Positions 37,831 through 46,552 of a stretch of 64,000 nucleotides of DNA are shown in pieces. Position 1 is the first letter of the stretch. Each line of letters starts with the position of its first letter. The notes beneath the pieces are model-generated. The model was not told where the DNA came from. It did not search any database and saw only the letters and a list, made by a program, of their open reading frames with translations. Both the position numbers and the translations under genes were made by a program. The DNA comes from Streptomyces sp. NRRL F-5122 (lineage in GTDB: Bacteria; Actinomycetota; Actinomycetes; Streptomycetales; Streptomycetaceae), in assembly GCF_001507435.1 (NCBI RefSeq), contig NZ_LMWH01000070.1, positions 102,363-166,362 of the forward strand, written 5' to 3'.

Positions 37831-39123
37831 ATGTCCGTCGTGCGCGACCTGCGTGTCCTTTTGCGCTTCCGGGACTTCCGGCGGCTGCTCACCGTGCGGC
37901 TGCTGTCCCAGGGAGCCGACGGCGTCTACCAGGTCGCGCTCGCCGCCTACGTCGTCTTCTCCCCGGAGAAGCAGACCTCGCCCGGGGCCATCGCCTCCGC
38001 CATGGCCGTACTGCTCCTTCCTTACTCTCTCGTCGGGCCGTTCGCGGGCGTTCTGCTGGACCGCTGGCGGCGCCGTCAGGTCTTCCTCTACGGGAACCTG
38101 TTGCGAGCCGTGCTGGCCTGCGCGACGGCCGTACTGATGCTCGGCCATGTTCCCGACTGGCTCTTCTTCGCATCCGCGTTGTGCGTCACCGCGATCAATC
38201 GCTTCGTCCTGGCGGGCCTGTCCGCGGCGCTGCCGCATGTCGTCGACGACGAACGTCTGGTCATCGCGAACTCGCTCTCCCCGACGGCCGGCACGCTCGC
38301 CGCCACCGCGGGCGGAGGGCTCGCCTTCGTCGTTCGCCTGGCGGCAGCGGACTCCGATGCGGCGGTGGTACTCCTCGGCGCCGCTCTGTATCTGGGTGCG
38401 GCACTCGCGTCGCTGAATCTGGCCCCGGAACAGCTGGGCCCCGACAAGGAGTCGGTCCCGCCGAGGCTCGGCACCGCCCTCGTCGGCGCCACACGCGACC
38501 TGGCAGCGGGCGTACGGCATCTCGGGGAACCTCCACGCCGGGAGGCCGCCTGGGCTCTGGGGGCGATGACGCTGATGCGGTTCTGCTACGGCGCGCTGCT
38601 CGTCCTGGTGCTGATGCTGTGCCGGTACGCCCTGTCCTCGGACTCCAGCCGTGGACTCGCCCTCCTGGGACTGGCCTTGGGGGTGTCCGGTGCCGGGTTC
38701 TTCGTTGCAGCGGTGGTGACGCCGTGGGCTGCGGGGCGCCTCGGCCCCGGCGGCTGGATCGTCGTGTGCGCCGCTGTTGCAGCGGTCCTGGAGCCCACGC
38801 TCGGTCTGCCGTTCGCCACGGGCCCCATGCTGGTGGCCGCCTTCGTGCTGGGGCTGATCACACAGGGCGCGAAGATCTCCACCGACACGATCGTGCAGCA
38901 CGCTGTCGACGACGGCTTCCGGGGGCGGGTCTTCTCCGTCTACGACGTCCTGTTCAACGTCGCGTTCGTCGGCGCCGCGGGTGTCGCCGCCCTGATGCTG
39001 CCTCCTGACGGCCGCTCAGTCCCACTCGTGGTCGTGGTCGGGCTTGTCTACGCCGCCATCACTGTGGCTATGCACCGATTTGAACGCCTTAAGTGTCACA
39101 TCAAGGCTACGGACCCCCGCTGA
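37831..39123 (+). CDS. MFS transporter
   Basis: A 430-residue protein with 10-12 TM segments. N-terminal SVVRDLRVLLRFRDFRRLLT before TM1 is the usual MFS_1 entry in actinobacteria; the motif-A-like LLDRWRRRQVFLYGNL lies between TM2 and TM3. The long loop at about residues 190-230 separates the halves. No substrate hint. ATG 37831 is preferred to GTG 37816. Confidence 0.88.
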   Translation: MSVVRDLRVLLRFRDFRRLLTVRLLSQGADGVYQVALAAYVVFSPEKQTSPGAIASAMAVLLLPYSLVGPFAGVLLDRWRRRQVFLYGNLLRAVLACATAVLMLGHVPDWLFFASALCVTAINRFVLAGLSAALPHVVDDERLVIANSLSPTAGTLAATAGGGLAFVVRLAAADSDAAVVLLGAALYLGAALASLNLAPEQLGPDKESVPPRLGTALVGATRDLAAGVRHLGEPPRREAAWALGAMTLMRFCYGALLVLVLMLCRYALSSDSSRGLALLGLALGVSGAGFFVAAVVTPWAAGRLGPGGWIVVCAAVAAVLEPTLGLPFATGPMLVAAFVLGLITQGAKISTDTIVQHAVDDGFRGRVFSVYDVLFNVAFVGAAGVAALMLPPDGRSVPLVVVVGLVYAAITVAMHRFERLKCHIKATDPR

Positions 39124-39208
39124 ACTTCAGAGTTGTCAGTCCTCACCGGTAGCTTACGTGCGTCTTATTTCGCGCCATGCGCACCCACGTTCGAGGGGGA
39201 CCCCCAAA

Positions 39209-39793
39209 GTGACCACTCCGCCGCCCCAGGGCTCGAATCCTTACGCCCAGCAGCCCACCGCGCCCATGGGGCAGCAGCCCGGCTACCCGGGGGTCCCGCC
39301 GCAGCAAGCCGGTTACCCCGGAGCTCCTCAGCAGGCCGGCCAGCCGGGGGTTCCACCGCAGCAGGGCGGCTACCCCGGCGTTCCGCCGCAGGGTGCGCCC
39401 TACGCACCGTTCCCGAACCAGGGTGGTCCCGCGCCGGTCCCGCCGCAGGCCGGTCCTGCCAAGCGCGGCGGTAAGAAGGCTCTGCGCATCGTCGGCGTCA
39501 TCGTTGTTGCGCTCATCGTCGCCGGCATCAAGTTCGGCATAGGTTGGTTCATGACCGAGACGGATGCGGAGACCACGTCGGTGGGCTCCTGCATGCACAA
39601 CGCCGGCACGGACAGCAGCGCCGACCTCAAGGAAGTCGACTGCTCCTCCAGCGAGGCCCAGTACAAGGTCGTCCAGAAGTTTGACGGCAGCAGCGACGAG
39701 AACAAGTGCCAGAACGTCGAGGCGGCGACGATCTCCTACATCCAGTCCGGTGGAGGCCACGACGTGGTGCTCTGCCTGAAGGAGACCAAGTAA
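39209..39793 (+). CDS. Pro/Gln-rich membrane-anchored protein, LppU/SCO3897-like
   Basis: A 194-residue protein. The first 85 residues are Pro/Gln/Gly-rich repeats (GYPGVPPQQAG-type units). One TM helix follows (ALRIVGVIVVALIVAGIKF, about residues 90-112), then an extracytoplasmic domain with four cysteines (SVGSCMH, VDCSSS, NKCQN, VLCLK) that could form two disulfides. This matches the LppU/SCO3897 family, whose role is unknown. GTG 39209 is chosen, with CGAGGGGGA upstream. Two parS hairpins lie after the stop. Confidence 0.8.
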   Translation: MTTPPPQGSNPYAQQPTAPMGQQPGYPGVPPQQAGYPGAPQQAGQPGVPPQQGGYPGVPPQGAPYAPFPNQGGPAPVPPQAGPAKRGGKKALRIVGVIVVALIVAGIKFGIGWFMTETDAETTSVGSCMHNAGTDSSADLKEVDCSSSEAQYKVVQKFDGSSDENKCQNVEAATISYIQSGGGHDVVLCLKETK

Positions 39794-39812
39794 CGCCTCA
39801 GGCTGAGAACGA

Positions 39813-39852
39813 CGACGGGGGCGATGTTTCACGTGAAACATCGCCCCCGTCG
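39813..39852. terminator. 40-bp perfect palindrome: parS inside a bidirectional terminator
   Basis: A perfect 40-bp inverted repeat (outer arms CGACGGGGGCGA and TCGCCCCCGTCG) with the exact parS TGTTTCACGTGAAACA at its centre (39825-39840). It lies 20 bp after the rightward gene at 39793 in the convergent gap with cca. It has the look of a GC-rich terminator stem. Confidence 0.9.
39825..39840. promoter_or_regulatory. parS site (exact consensus)
   Basis: TGTTTCACGTGAAACA, all 16 bases matching the Streptomyces parS consensus, centred in the 40-bp palindrome. Confidence 0.96.
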
Positions 39853-39874
39853 GGTTGAGGGACTTCGTCGCATC

Positions 39875-39908
39875 ACGGGGTCATGTTTCACGTGAAACAT
39901 GACCCCGT
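39875..39908. terminator. 34-bp perfect palindrome: second parS-terminator composite
   Basis: A perfect 34-bp inverted repeat (ACGGGGTCA and its complement outside parS at 39884-39899), just before the cca stop codon at 39917. The outer arms make a GC-rich stem. Confidence 0.88.
39884..39899. promoter_or_regulatory. parS site (exact consensus)
   Basis: TGTTTCACGTGAAACA, exact consensus, 59 bp from the previous copy centre to centre in the same convergent gap. Confidence 0.96.
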
Positions 39909-39916
39909 TCCACATC

Positions 39917-41383
39917 TCAGCTCTGCTCGGCCCACCAGTGCTTGAGTGCCGCCACCGCGGCATCGTGCCCCATCGGGCCGTTCTCCAGCCGGAGCTCCAG
40001 CAAGAACTTGTACGCCTGACCCACAACCGGCCCTGGGCCGACACCCAGGATCTCCATGATCTGGTTGCCGTCCAGGTCGGGGCGGATCGCGTCCAGCTCC
40101 TCCTGCTCCTGGAGCTGGGCAATGCGCTCCTCCAAGCCGTCGTAGGCCCGGGAGAGCGCGGCCGCCTTGCGCTTGTTGCGAGTCGTGCAGTCCGACCGGG
40201 TCAGCTTGTGGAGGCGGTCGAGGACCGGACCGGCGTCACGCACATAGCGGCGTACGGCGGAGTCGGTCCACTCGCCGGCGCCATAACCATGGAAGCGCAG
40301 ATGTAGCTCGACCAGACGTGAGACGTCCTTCACCAGGTCGTTGGGGTACTTCAGCGCCGTCATCCGCTTCTTGGTCATCTTGGCGCCGACCACCTCGTGG
40401 TGGTGGAAGGAGACCCGGCCGTCGTCCTCGAAGCGTCGCGTCCTGGGCTTCCCGATGTCATGGAGCAGTGCGGCAATCCGCAAGGTCAGGTCGGGGCCGT
40501 TCTCCTCCAGTGCCATCGCCTGTTCCAGCACGATCAACGTGTGGTCGTAGACGTCCTTGTGGCGGTGGTGCTCATCACGCTCCAGCCGCAATGCGGGAAG
40601 CTCCGGAATGACGCGGTCGGCGATCCCGGTCTCGACCAGCAGCCTCAGCCCCTTGCGCGGGTGGGCGGAGAGGATGAGCTTGTTCAGCTCGTCCCGCACA
40701 CGCTCGGCGGAGACGATCTCGATGCGCCCGGCCATCTCCTTCATGGCCTCGACCACCTCGGGAGCGACCTCGAAGTCCAGCTGGGCGGCGAAGCGGGCGG
40801 CCCGCATCATGCGCAGCGGGTCGTCCGAGAACGAGTCCTCGGGGGTCCCGGGGGTACGGAGCACTCGGGCGGCGAGGTCACCGAGACCGCCGTACGGATC
40901 GACGAACTCCTTCTCGGGCAGCGAGACGGCCATCGCGTTGACCGTGAAGTCCCGACGGACCAGATCTTGCTCGATGGAGTCGCCGTACGACACCTCAGGC
41001 TTGCGCGAGGTCCGGTCGTAGGCCTCGGACCGGTAGGTCGTCACCTCGATCTGGAAGCGCTGCACCACGTCGCCGACGCGGGCGTCCTTCTGCGCGCCGA
41101 CCGTACCGAAGGCGATGCCCACGTCCCACGTGGCATCCGCCCACGGCCTCACGATCTTCAGAACGTCCTCGGGACGGGCATCGGTCGTGAAATCGAGATC
41201 ATTGCCCAGACGCCCGAGCAGGGCATCCCGCACCGAGCCGCCGACCAGGGCGAGCGAGAACCCGGCGTCCTCAAAACGACGGGCGAGATCGTCGGCGACG
41301 GGGGACACCCGCAGTAGCTCGCTCACTGCACGGCGTTGCACCTGGTTCAGGGCACTGGGATTGTCTTCGTTGGCGTTCGGCAC
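39917..41383 (-). CDS. cca: CCA tRNA nucleotidyltransferase
   Basis: A 488-residue class II enzyme that adds or repairs the 3' CCA end of tRNA. The nucleotidyltransferase head LALVGGSVRDALLGRLGNDLDF contains the catalytic GGxVRD and DxD (about residues 44-60). Downstream RRDFTVNAMA and EDPLRMMRA-like SDDPLRMMRA motifs bind the tRNA and nucleotide. A C-terminal HD domain (LLHDIGKP, then HHEVVGA) is present, usual in actinobacteria. GTG 41383 is chosen over a long upstream extension. Confidence 0.95.
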   Translation of the reverse strand: MPNANEDNPSALNQVQRRAVSELLRVSPVADDLARRFEDAGFSLALVGGSVRDALLGRLGNDLDFTTDARPEDVLKIVRPWADATWDVGIAFGTVGAQKDARVGDVVQRFQIEVTTYRSEAYDRTSRKPEVSYGDSIEQDLVRRDFTVNAMAVSLPEKEFVDPYGGLGDLAARVLRTPGTPEDSFSDDPLRMMRAARFAAQLDFEVAPEVVEAMKEMAGRIEIVSAERVRDELNKLILSAHPRKGLRLLVETGIADRVIPELPALRLERDEHHRHKDVYDHTLIVLEQAMALEENGPDLTLRIAALLHDIGKPRTRRFEDDGRVSFHHHEVVGAKMTKKRMTALKYPNDLVKDVSRLVELHLRFHGYGAGEWTDSAVRRYVRDAGPVLDRLHKLTRSDCTTRNKRKAAALSRAYDGLEERIAQLQEQEELDAIRPDLDGNQIMEILGVGPGPVVGQAYKFLLELRLENGPMGHDAAVAALKHWWAEQS

Positions 41384-41627
41384 AGCAGAAAAGGGTACGT
41401 GGCCGGGACGCGGGCGGGCGCCCCCATTAAACGGGCACGAGCGTCCGGTGAACATGCACAAACATCCCCCCTGGATGTTTACTCGTATCTCAGTAGATAA
41501 AGGGCAGCCGGACGCCCGGTACGGATCTTGGGGCACGGACCGCGGCACTTCCCTTCCGCGCGCATCGTTACCATGCGTGGACGCACATTTCGACGACCAC
41601 TGACGACGACGAGGGACGGGCGAGCGC

Positions 41628-44066
41628 GTGGCCGAGGCGGCAGACTTCCAGGGGATGAGTCCCTCACCTGCCCGTCGGTGGCTCCGGCGCACCGGAGCGC
41701 TGCTCGCGGGCGCGCCTCTGCTGGCAGGCCTGCTGCAGCTGCCCGCAAACCAGGCCGCTCAGGCCGCCGAGAAGGGCTCTCCGGCGCAGGCAACCGGTTC
41801 CCGCACGGTCAGCGTCTCCGTCGACTCTTTGACCCCCAGTACGCCGACCGACCGCGACACCCTGACCGTCTCCGGCACGGTCACCAACAACGGCAAGCAG
41901 TCCGTCACGGACGCGCATGTGGGTCTGCGGGTCGCTCCGACCCCCCTGTACAGTCGCGCGGCCATCGCCGACGCTGCCGACCGGACCGGATACCGGCCGG
42001 GCTCCGACGGCTCCGAGCTGGGTGGCAAGTACGTCACCGAGTTCGACAAGCTCGCCCCCGGTGTCTCGCAGCCCTTCAGCATCTCCGTTCCCGTCGAGGA
42101 CCTGGATCTCGGGTCCGACGGGGTCTACCAGCTCGGTGTCTCGCTCTCCGGTGAGACCGCCTCACAGCCCTACGAGCAGGTGCTCGGCATCCAGCGGACC
42201 TTTCTGCCGTGGCAGCCCGACGGCGCCTCCACCAAGACCAGGACGACGTTCCTGTGGCCGCTGATCTCCGGCGTCCACATGACCGCGGAGTCGCTTCCCA
42301 ACCAGCAGCAGACACCCGTCTTCCAGAACGACGACCTCGCCCGGGAGCTCGCTCCGGGCGGGCGTCTCTCCCAGCTCCTGTCGCTCGGCAAGGACCTCGA
42401 CGTCACATGGGTGATCGACCCGGACCTGCTCGCCTCGGTGGACGCCATGACGGGCAGCTACAGCATCAAGGGCGAGGGCGACAAGGTCACGGCGGGCAAG
42501 AACCAGGCCATCGCCAAGCAGTGGCTCTCCGAGCTCGAGAAGGCGGTCCAGGACAAGGAGGTCGTCGCGCTCCCGTTCGCCGACCCCGACCTGGCCTCAC
42601 TGGCGCACAACGGCAGGAACGTCACGGGCTCCCTGAGCCACCTCAAGGACGCCACGGATGTGGCGTCCAGCACGGTGGAGACCATCCTCCACGTGAAACC
42701 CGACACGGAATTCGCCTGGCCGGTGGACGGCGCGATCGATCCGTCGATCGTCAAGGTCGCCACCTCCGCGGGCGCCGACAAGGTGATCGCCCGCAGCGAC
42801 AGCCTCCAGGACGATCAGCTGTCGTACACGCCCACGGCCGCCCGCCCCATCGGCGGCGGAACGACGGCCGTGGTCGCGGATGCCGGCCTGTCGACGCTGT
42901 TCCGGGGTGACATGACCTCGGCCGCGGACTCCACCCTCGCCGTGCAGAAGTTCCTCGCCCAGAGCCTGATGATCAACCTGCAGAAGCCCGACAGGGCCCG
43001 CAGCATCGTCGTCGCTCCGCAACGGATGCCCTCCGCGGACCAGGCCCAGTCGATGGCGCAGGCGGTGCGGACCCTCCAGGGAGGCGGCTGGTCGCTGCCC
43101 GCCGATCTGTCGGATGCCGCCAAGGCCAAGCCGGATCCGGGCGCCACGACCAAGGTGCCGTCCGTGTCCCGCTACCCCTCGTCGCTGCGCAAGGCGGAGC
43201 TGCCCCAGTCGGCGTTCCAGCAGATCGAGGAGACCCAGGACAAGCTCGACAGCTTCAAGGTGATCCTCAGCGACCCCTCCCGGGTCGTGACCCCCTTCGG
43301 ACGGGCGATAGATCGCTCCGTGTCCACGCAGTGGCGAGGGCACGTCACCAAGGCGTCGACGTTCCGCCAAGGCGTGGAGGCGTACCTCGAGCAGCTCACC
43401 AGCCAGGTCAGGCTGATCCAGAAGTCCGAGACGAAGCTCTCCGGTCGCAGCGCCACTATCCCGGTCACGGTCCAGAACAACCTGATGCAGGGTGTCGACC
43501 ATCTGGTACTGCGACTGACCTCGCAGCAGCCGACCCGACTGAAGATCGGCAACGGCCCCTACTCCGAGCAGCCCATCACCGTCTCGGGCGGCCACAGCCA
43601 GTCCGTGAAGTTCACGACCACGGCCAACGCCAACGGCCGGGCCGCCGTCGTGGCCCAGCTCTTCACGGAGGACGGCCGTGCCTACGGCCCTGCCGTCACC
43701 TTCGATGTGAACGTCACCGAGATCACGCCCACGGTGATGCTGGTCATCGCCGGCGGCGTCCTGCTGCTGGTGCTCGCCGGATTCCGCATGTACACCCAAC
43801 GCAAGAGGCTGGCCGCACGGCGGGCCGAGGAAGAGCAGAAGGACGACCCCGACGGCCCGGACGGCGCCTCGGAAGAGGGCGGTCTGAACGGGGCCGGGGA
43901 CGGGACCGTAGACACTGGGGGCGGCGAAACCTCGGCGAGGACACCGGGAGGGGAGTCGGACGCGGAGACCGGGGCAGACGACCGGGAGCAGCCGAGTGAC
44001 CCGACACCGGACACCGCAACGGAAAGCGCCGACCCGTCCGGCGCGGGTGAGAGAGTGGACCGTTGA
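41628..44066 (+). CDS. DUF6049-type secreted/membrane-anchored protein
   Basis: An 812-residue envelope protein. A signal peptide is clear (RRWLRRTGALLAGAPLLAGL, cleavage near AQAAEKG at about residue 47). A large extracytoplasmic region follows, and a C-terminal TM (VMLVIAGGVLLLVLAG, about 705-720) leads to a basic and then acidic cytoplasmic tail. The same protein precedes murJ in other actinobacteria, comparable to mycobacterial Rv3909, so a role in envelope assembly with MurJ is likely but inferred. GTG start. Confidence 0.85.
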   Translation: MAEAADFQGMSPSPARRWLRRTGALLAGAPLLAGLLQLPANQAAQAAEKGSPAQATGSRTVSVSVDSLTPSTPTDRDTLTVSGTVTNNGKQSVTDAHVGLRVAPTPLYSRAAIADAADRTGYRPGSDGSELGGKYVTEFDKLAPGVSQPFSISVPVEDLDLGSDGVYQLGVSLSGETASQPYEQVLGIQRTFLPWQPDGASTKTRTTFLWPLISGVHMTAESLPNQQQTPVFQNDDLARELAPGGRLSQLLSLGKDLDVTWVIDPDLLASVDAMTGSYSIKGEGDKVTAGKNQAIAKQWLSELEKAVQDKEVVALPFADPDLASLAHNGRNVTGSLSHLKDATDVASSTVETILHVKPDTEFAWPVDGAIDPSIVKVATSAGADKVIARSDSLQDDQLSYTPTAARPIGGGTTAVVADAGLSTLFRGDMTSAADSTLAVQKFLAQSLMINLQKPDRARSIVVAPQRMPSADQAQSMAQAVRTLQGGGWSLPADLSDAAKAKPDPGATTKVPSVSRYPSSLRKAELPQSAFQQIEETQDKLDSFKVILSDPSRVVTPFGRAIDRSVSTQWRGHVTKASTFRQGVEAYLEQLTSQVRLIQKSETKLSGRSATIPVTVQNNLMQGVDHLVLRLTSQQPTRLKIGNGPYSEQPITVSGGHSQSVKFTTTANANGRAAVVAQLFTEDGRAYGPAVTFDVNVTEITPTVMLVIAGGVLLLVLAGFRMYTQRKRLAARRAEEEQKDDPDGPDGASEEGGLNGAGDGTVDTGGGETSARTPGGESDAETGADDREQPSDPTPDTATESADPSGAGERVDR

Positions 44067-44112
44067 GCGATGTCGTGGCCGGTGGGCCTGCTGACAATGA
44101 GGTGGGGTAACC

Positions 44113-46434
44113 ATGAACGCGCCGTACGACGGTGACCGCGGCCAGGGTGCTGCGGGCAGCCAGGGCTACCCCGAGAGCCCGCCGCCGCACGAGCCCGGTC
44201 AGGTGCACGCGCAGCCCCCGGCGGACATGTACCTCCAGGACGCCTACGACCAGGACCCCTACCGCGCGCAGGACCCCTCCGCCCAGGACCCGGTGGCCGA
44301 GGCGCTCTACGACCGTGCCGCGCACCCGCCGCCGCCCCCGGGCGCGTACCAGCCGCAGCAGCCCCTGTACGGGCAGCCTCCGGCCTCGCAGTACGCACCG
44401 GACCCGCGCGTCTGGGCCCAGCCACCGGCGCCGGAGCCCGAAGGGCCCTCGCAGTACCTTCCGTACGGTGACGACCCCCGCACGACGCAGTTCGTGGGTG
44501 TCGACGACCTGGTGACGCCGACCGGCGAACAGCACCAGGAACGGGACGCCTTCGCCCACCTCTTCCGGGACCAGCAGCAGGGCGGCGGCCGACCGTACGC
44601 CGAGCCCCCGGCCGCTCCCGGCGCCCCCACCGCGCCCTACCCCGGCCAGAACCCGGCGGGGCAGTACCCGGGCCAGGCGTACGCCGCGCCCGCGCCCCCG
44701 ACGGCGGGGCCTTACTCTCCGGGCCCCGCCCCGATGACACCGGGCATGCCGTCCACCCCTGCGCCGGCTCCCGAGCCCGCGCCCGCACCTGCGGCGAAGA
44801 AGGGCGGGCGGGCCTCCGGCCTGCTGAAGTCCAGCGCGGTCATGGCGGCGGGCACGATGGTCTCCCGCCTCACCGGCTTCATCCGCTCCGCACTGATCGT
44901 GTCGGCGCTGGGCCTCGGTCTCCTCGGCGACTCGTTCCAGGTCGCCTACCAGCTTCCGACGATGATCTACATCCTCACCGTCGGCGGCGGTCTCAACTCC
45001 GTCTTCGTGCCGCAGCTCGTCCGCGCGATGAAGGAGGACGAGGACGGAGGCGAGGCGTATGCCAACCGGCTGCTGACCCTCGTCATGGTGGCACTGGGTC
45101 TGCTCACCGCACTGGCGATGCTCGGCGCGCCCCTTCTGGTCCGCGTCCTGTCCGTCCCCGTGGCCAACGACCCGGCCGCCAACGAGGTCGCCGTCACCTT
45201 CACCCGCTACTTCCTGCCCTCGATCTTCTTCATGGGCATCCATGTGGTGATGGGGCAGATCCTGAACGCGCGCGGCAAGTTCGGCGCGATGATGTGGACC
45301 CCGGTCCTCAACAACATCGTGATCATCGTGACGCTCGGGGCCTTCATCTGGGTCTACGGCACCGCCGCGGACTCCGGGATGACCGTCCACACCATCCCGC
45401 CGGACGGCGAGCGGCTCCTCGGAGTCGGTGTGCTGCTGGGACTGGTCGTCCAGGCCCTGGCGATGATCCCCTACCTGCGGGAGACCGGCTTCCGCCTCCG
45501 GCTGCGCTTCGACTGGAAGGGTCACGGCCTCGGCAAGGCCGCGATGCTGGCCAAGTGGACGGTCCTGTTCGTCCTCGCCAACCAGGCCGGCGCCATGGTC
45601 GTCACCCAGCTGTCCACCGCCTCGGGCAAGGCGTCCCCCGTCAAGGGCACCGGCTTCGCCGCCTACGCCAACGCCCAGCTGATCTGGGGCCTGCCGCAGG
45701 CGATCATCACCGTCTCCCTGATGGCGGCCCTGCTGCCGCGGATCTCGCGCTCGGCCGCCGAGGGCGACGGCGGAGCGGTCCGGGACGACATCTCCCAGGG
45801 CCTGCGCACCACGGCCGTCGCGATCGTGCCGATCGCCTTCGGGTTCCTCTCGCTCGGCATCCCGATGTGCACCCTGATCTTCGGCTCCTCCGGCACCGAC
45901 GCGGCCACGAACATGGGCTTCATGCTGATGGCCTTCGGCCTCGGCCTGATCCCCTACTCCGTGCAGTACGTCGTCCTCCGCGCCTTCTACGCGTACGAGG
46001 ACACCCGCACCCCGTTCTACAACACGGTCATCGTGGCCGCTGTGAACGCGAGCGCCTCGGCCGTCTGCTACCTGGTCCTCCCGGCCCGCTGGGCCGTGGT
46101 CGGTATGGCGGCCTCGTACGGTCTGGCGTACGCGATCGGTGTCGGCGTCGCCTGGGCCCGGCTGCGCAAGCGGCTGAACGGGGACCTGGACGGCGCGCGG
46201 GTGGTACGGACGTACGCACGGCTGGGGATCGCCTCGGTGCCGGCCGCTCTGCTGAGCGGCGCGGCCTGCTACGGAATCGGCCACTCGCTGGGCCAGGGCG
46301 TCGGCGGCTCGTTCGCCGCCCTGCTCGGCGGTGGTGCACTGCTTCTCGGTGTCTTCTACGTCGCCGCACGGAAGATGCGCATCGAGGAACTCAACTCAAT
46401 GGTCGGCATGGTCCGCGGGCGCCTGGGGCGCTGA
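44113..46434 (+). CDS. murJ: Lipid II flippase MurJ (MviN)
   Basis: A 773-residue flippase that moves lipid II across the membrane. A disordered Pro/Gln/Ala-rich cytoplasmic N-terminus takes up residues 1-235 (many PPPP and QDP-type repeats), an extension seen in actinobacterial MurJ. Then 14 TM helices begin with SSAVMAAGTMVSRLTGFIRS, the MATE/MOP-like MurJ entry. In mycobacteria MurJ is fused to a pseudokinase; here the pseudokinase is the next gene, 118 bp on. The ATG has a weak GGTGGGG upstream. Confidence 0.95.
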   Translation: MNAPYDGDRGQGAAGSQGYPESPPPHEPGQVHAQPPADMYLQDAYDQDPYRAQDPSAQDPVAEALYDRAAHPPPPPGAYQPQQPLYGQPPASQYAPDPRVWAQPPAPEPEGPSQYLPYGDDPRTTQFVGVDDLVTPTGEQHQERDAFAHLFRDQQQGGGRPYAEPPAAPGAPTAPYPGQNPAGQYPGQAYAAPAPPTAGPYSPGPAPMTPGMPSTPAPAPEPAPAPAAKKGGRASGLLKSSAVMAAGTMVSRLTGFIRSALIVSALGLGLLGDSFQVAYQLPTMIYILTVGGGLNSVFVPQLVRAMKEDEDGGEAYANRLLTLVMVALGLLTALAMLGAPLLVRVLSVPVANDPAANEVAVTFTRYFLPSIFFMGIHVVMGQILNARGKFGAMMWTPVLNNIVIIVTLGAFIWVYGTAADSGMTVHTIPPDGERLLGVGVLLGLVVQALAMIPYLRETGFRLRLRFDWKGHGLGKAAMLAKWTVLFVLANQAGAMVVTQLSTASGKASPVKGTGFAAYANAQLIWGLPQAIITVSLMAALLPRISRSAAEGDGGAVRDDISQGLRTTAVAIVPIAFGFLSLGIPMCTLIFGSSGTDAATNMGFMLMAFGLGLIPYSVQYVVLRAFYAYEDTRTPFYNTVIVAAVNASASAVCYLVLPARWAVVGMAASYGLAYAIGVGVAWARLRKRLNGDLDGARVVRTYARLGIASVPAALLSGAACYGIGHSLGQGVGGSFAALLGGGALLLGVFYVAARKMRIEELNSMVGMVRGRLGR

Positions 46435-46552
46435 GGCGGGGGTACGCGCACAACCATCACCCGTCGCCGTGTGTCGTGCATAGCGACGGACTGTGGGCAC
46501 AATTGGTTTCTGCGTCTGACAGCGCGCAACGGATGGGGAGGCAGGAACGACC

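Noticed and set aside
36400..38901. 833-codon frame antisense to ino1 and the MFS gene
   Set aside because: Both sense genes have clear family motifs; the antisense reading crosses an intergenic terminator and has none.
42685..42700. CACGTGAAAC half-site resembling parS
   Set aside because: Only the right arm matches; the left arm has three mismatches, and it lies in ordinary coding sequence of the DUF6049-type gene.
43744..46284. 846-codon frame antisense to murJ
   Set aside because: Amino-acid composition is dominated by Arg, Gly, His and Asp with no conserved motif; it mirrors codon bias of the true gene.
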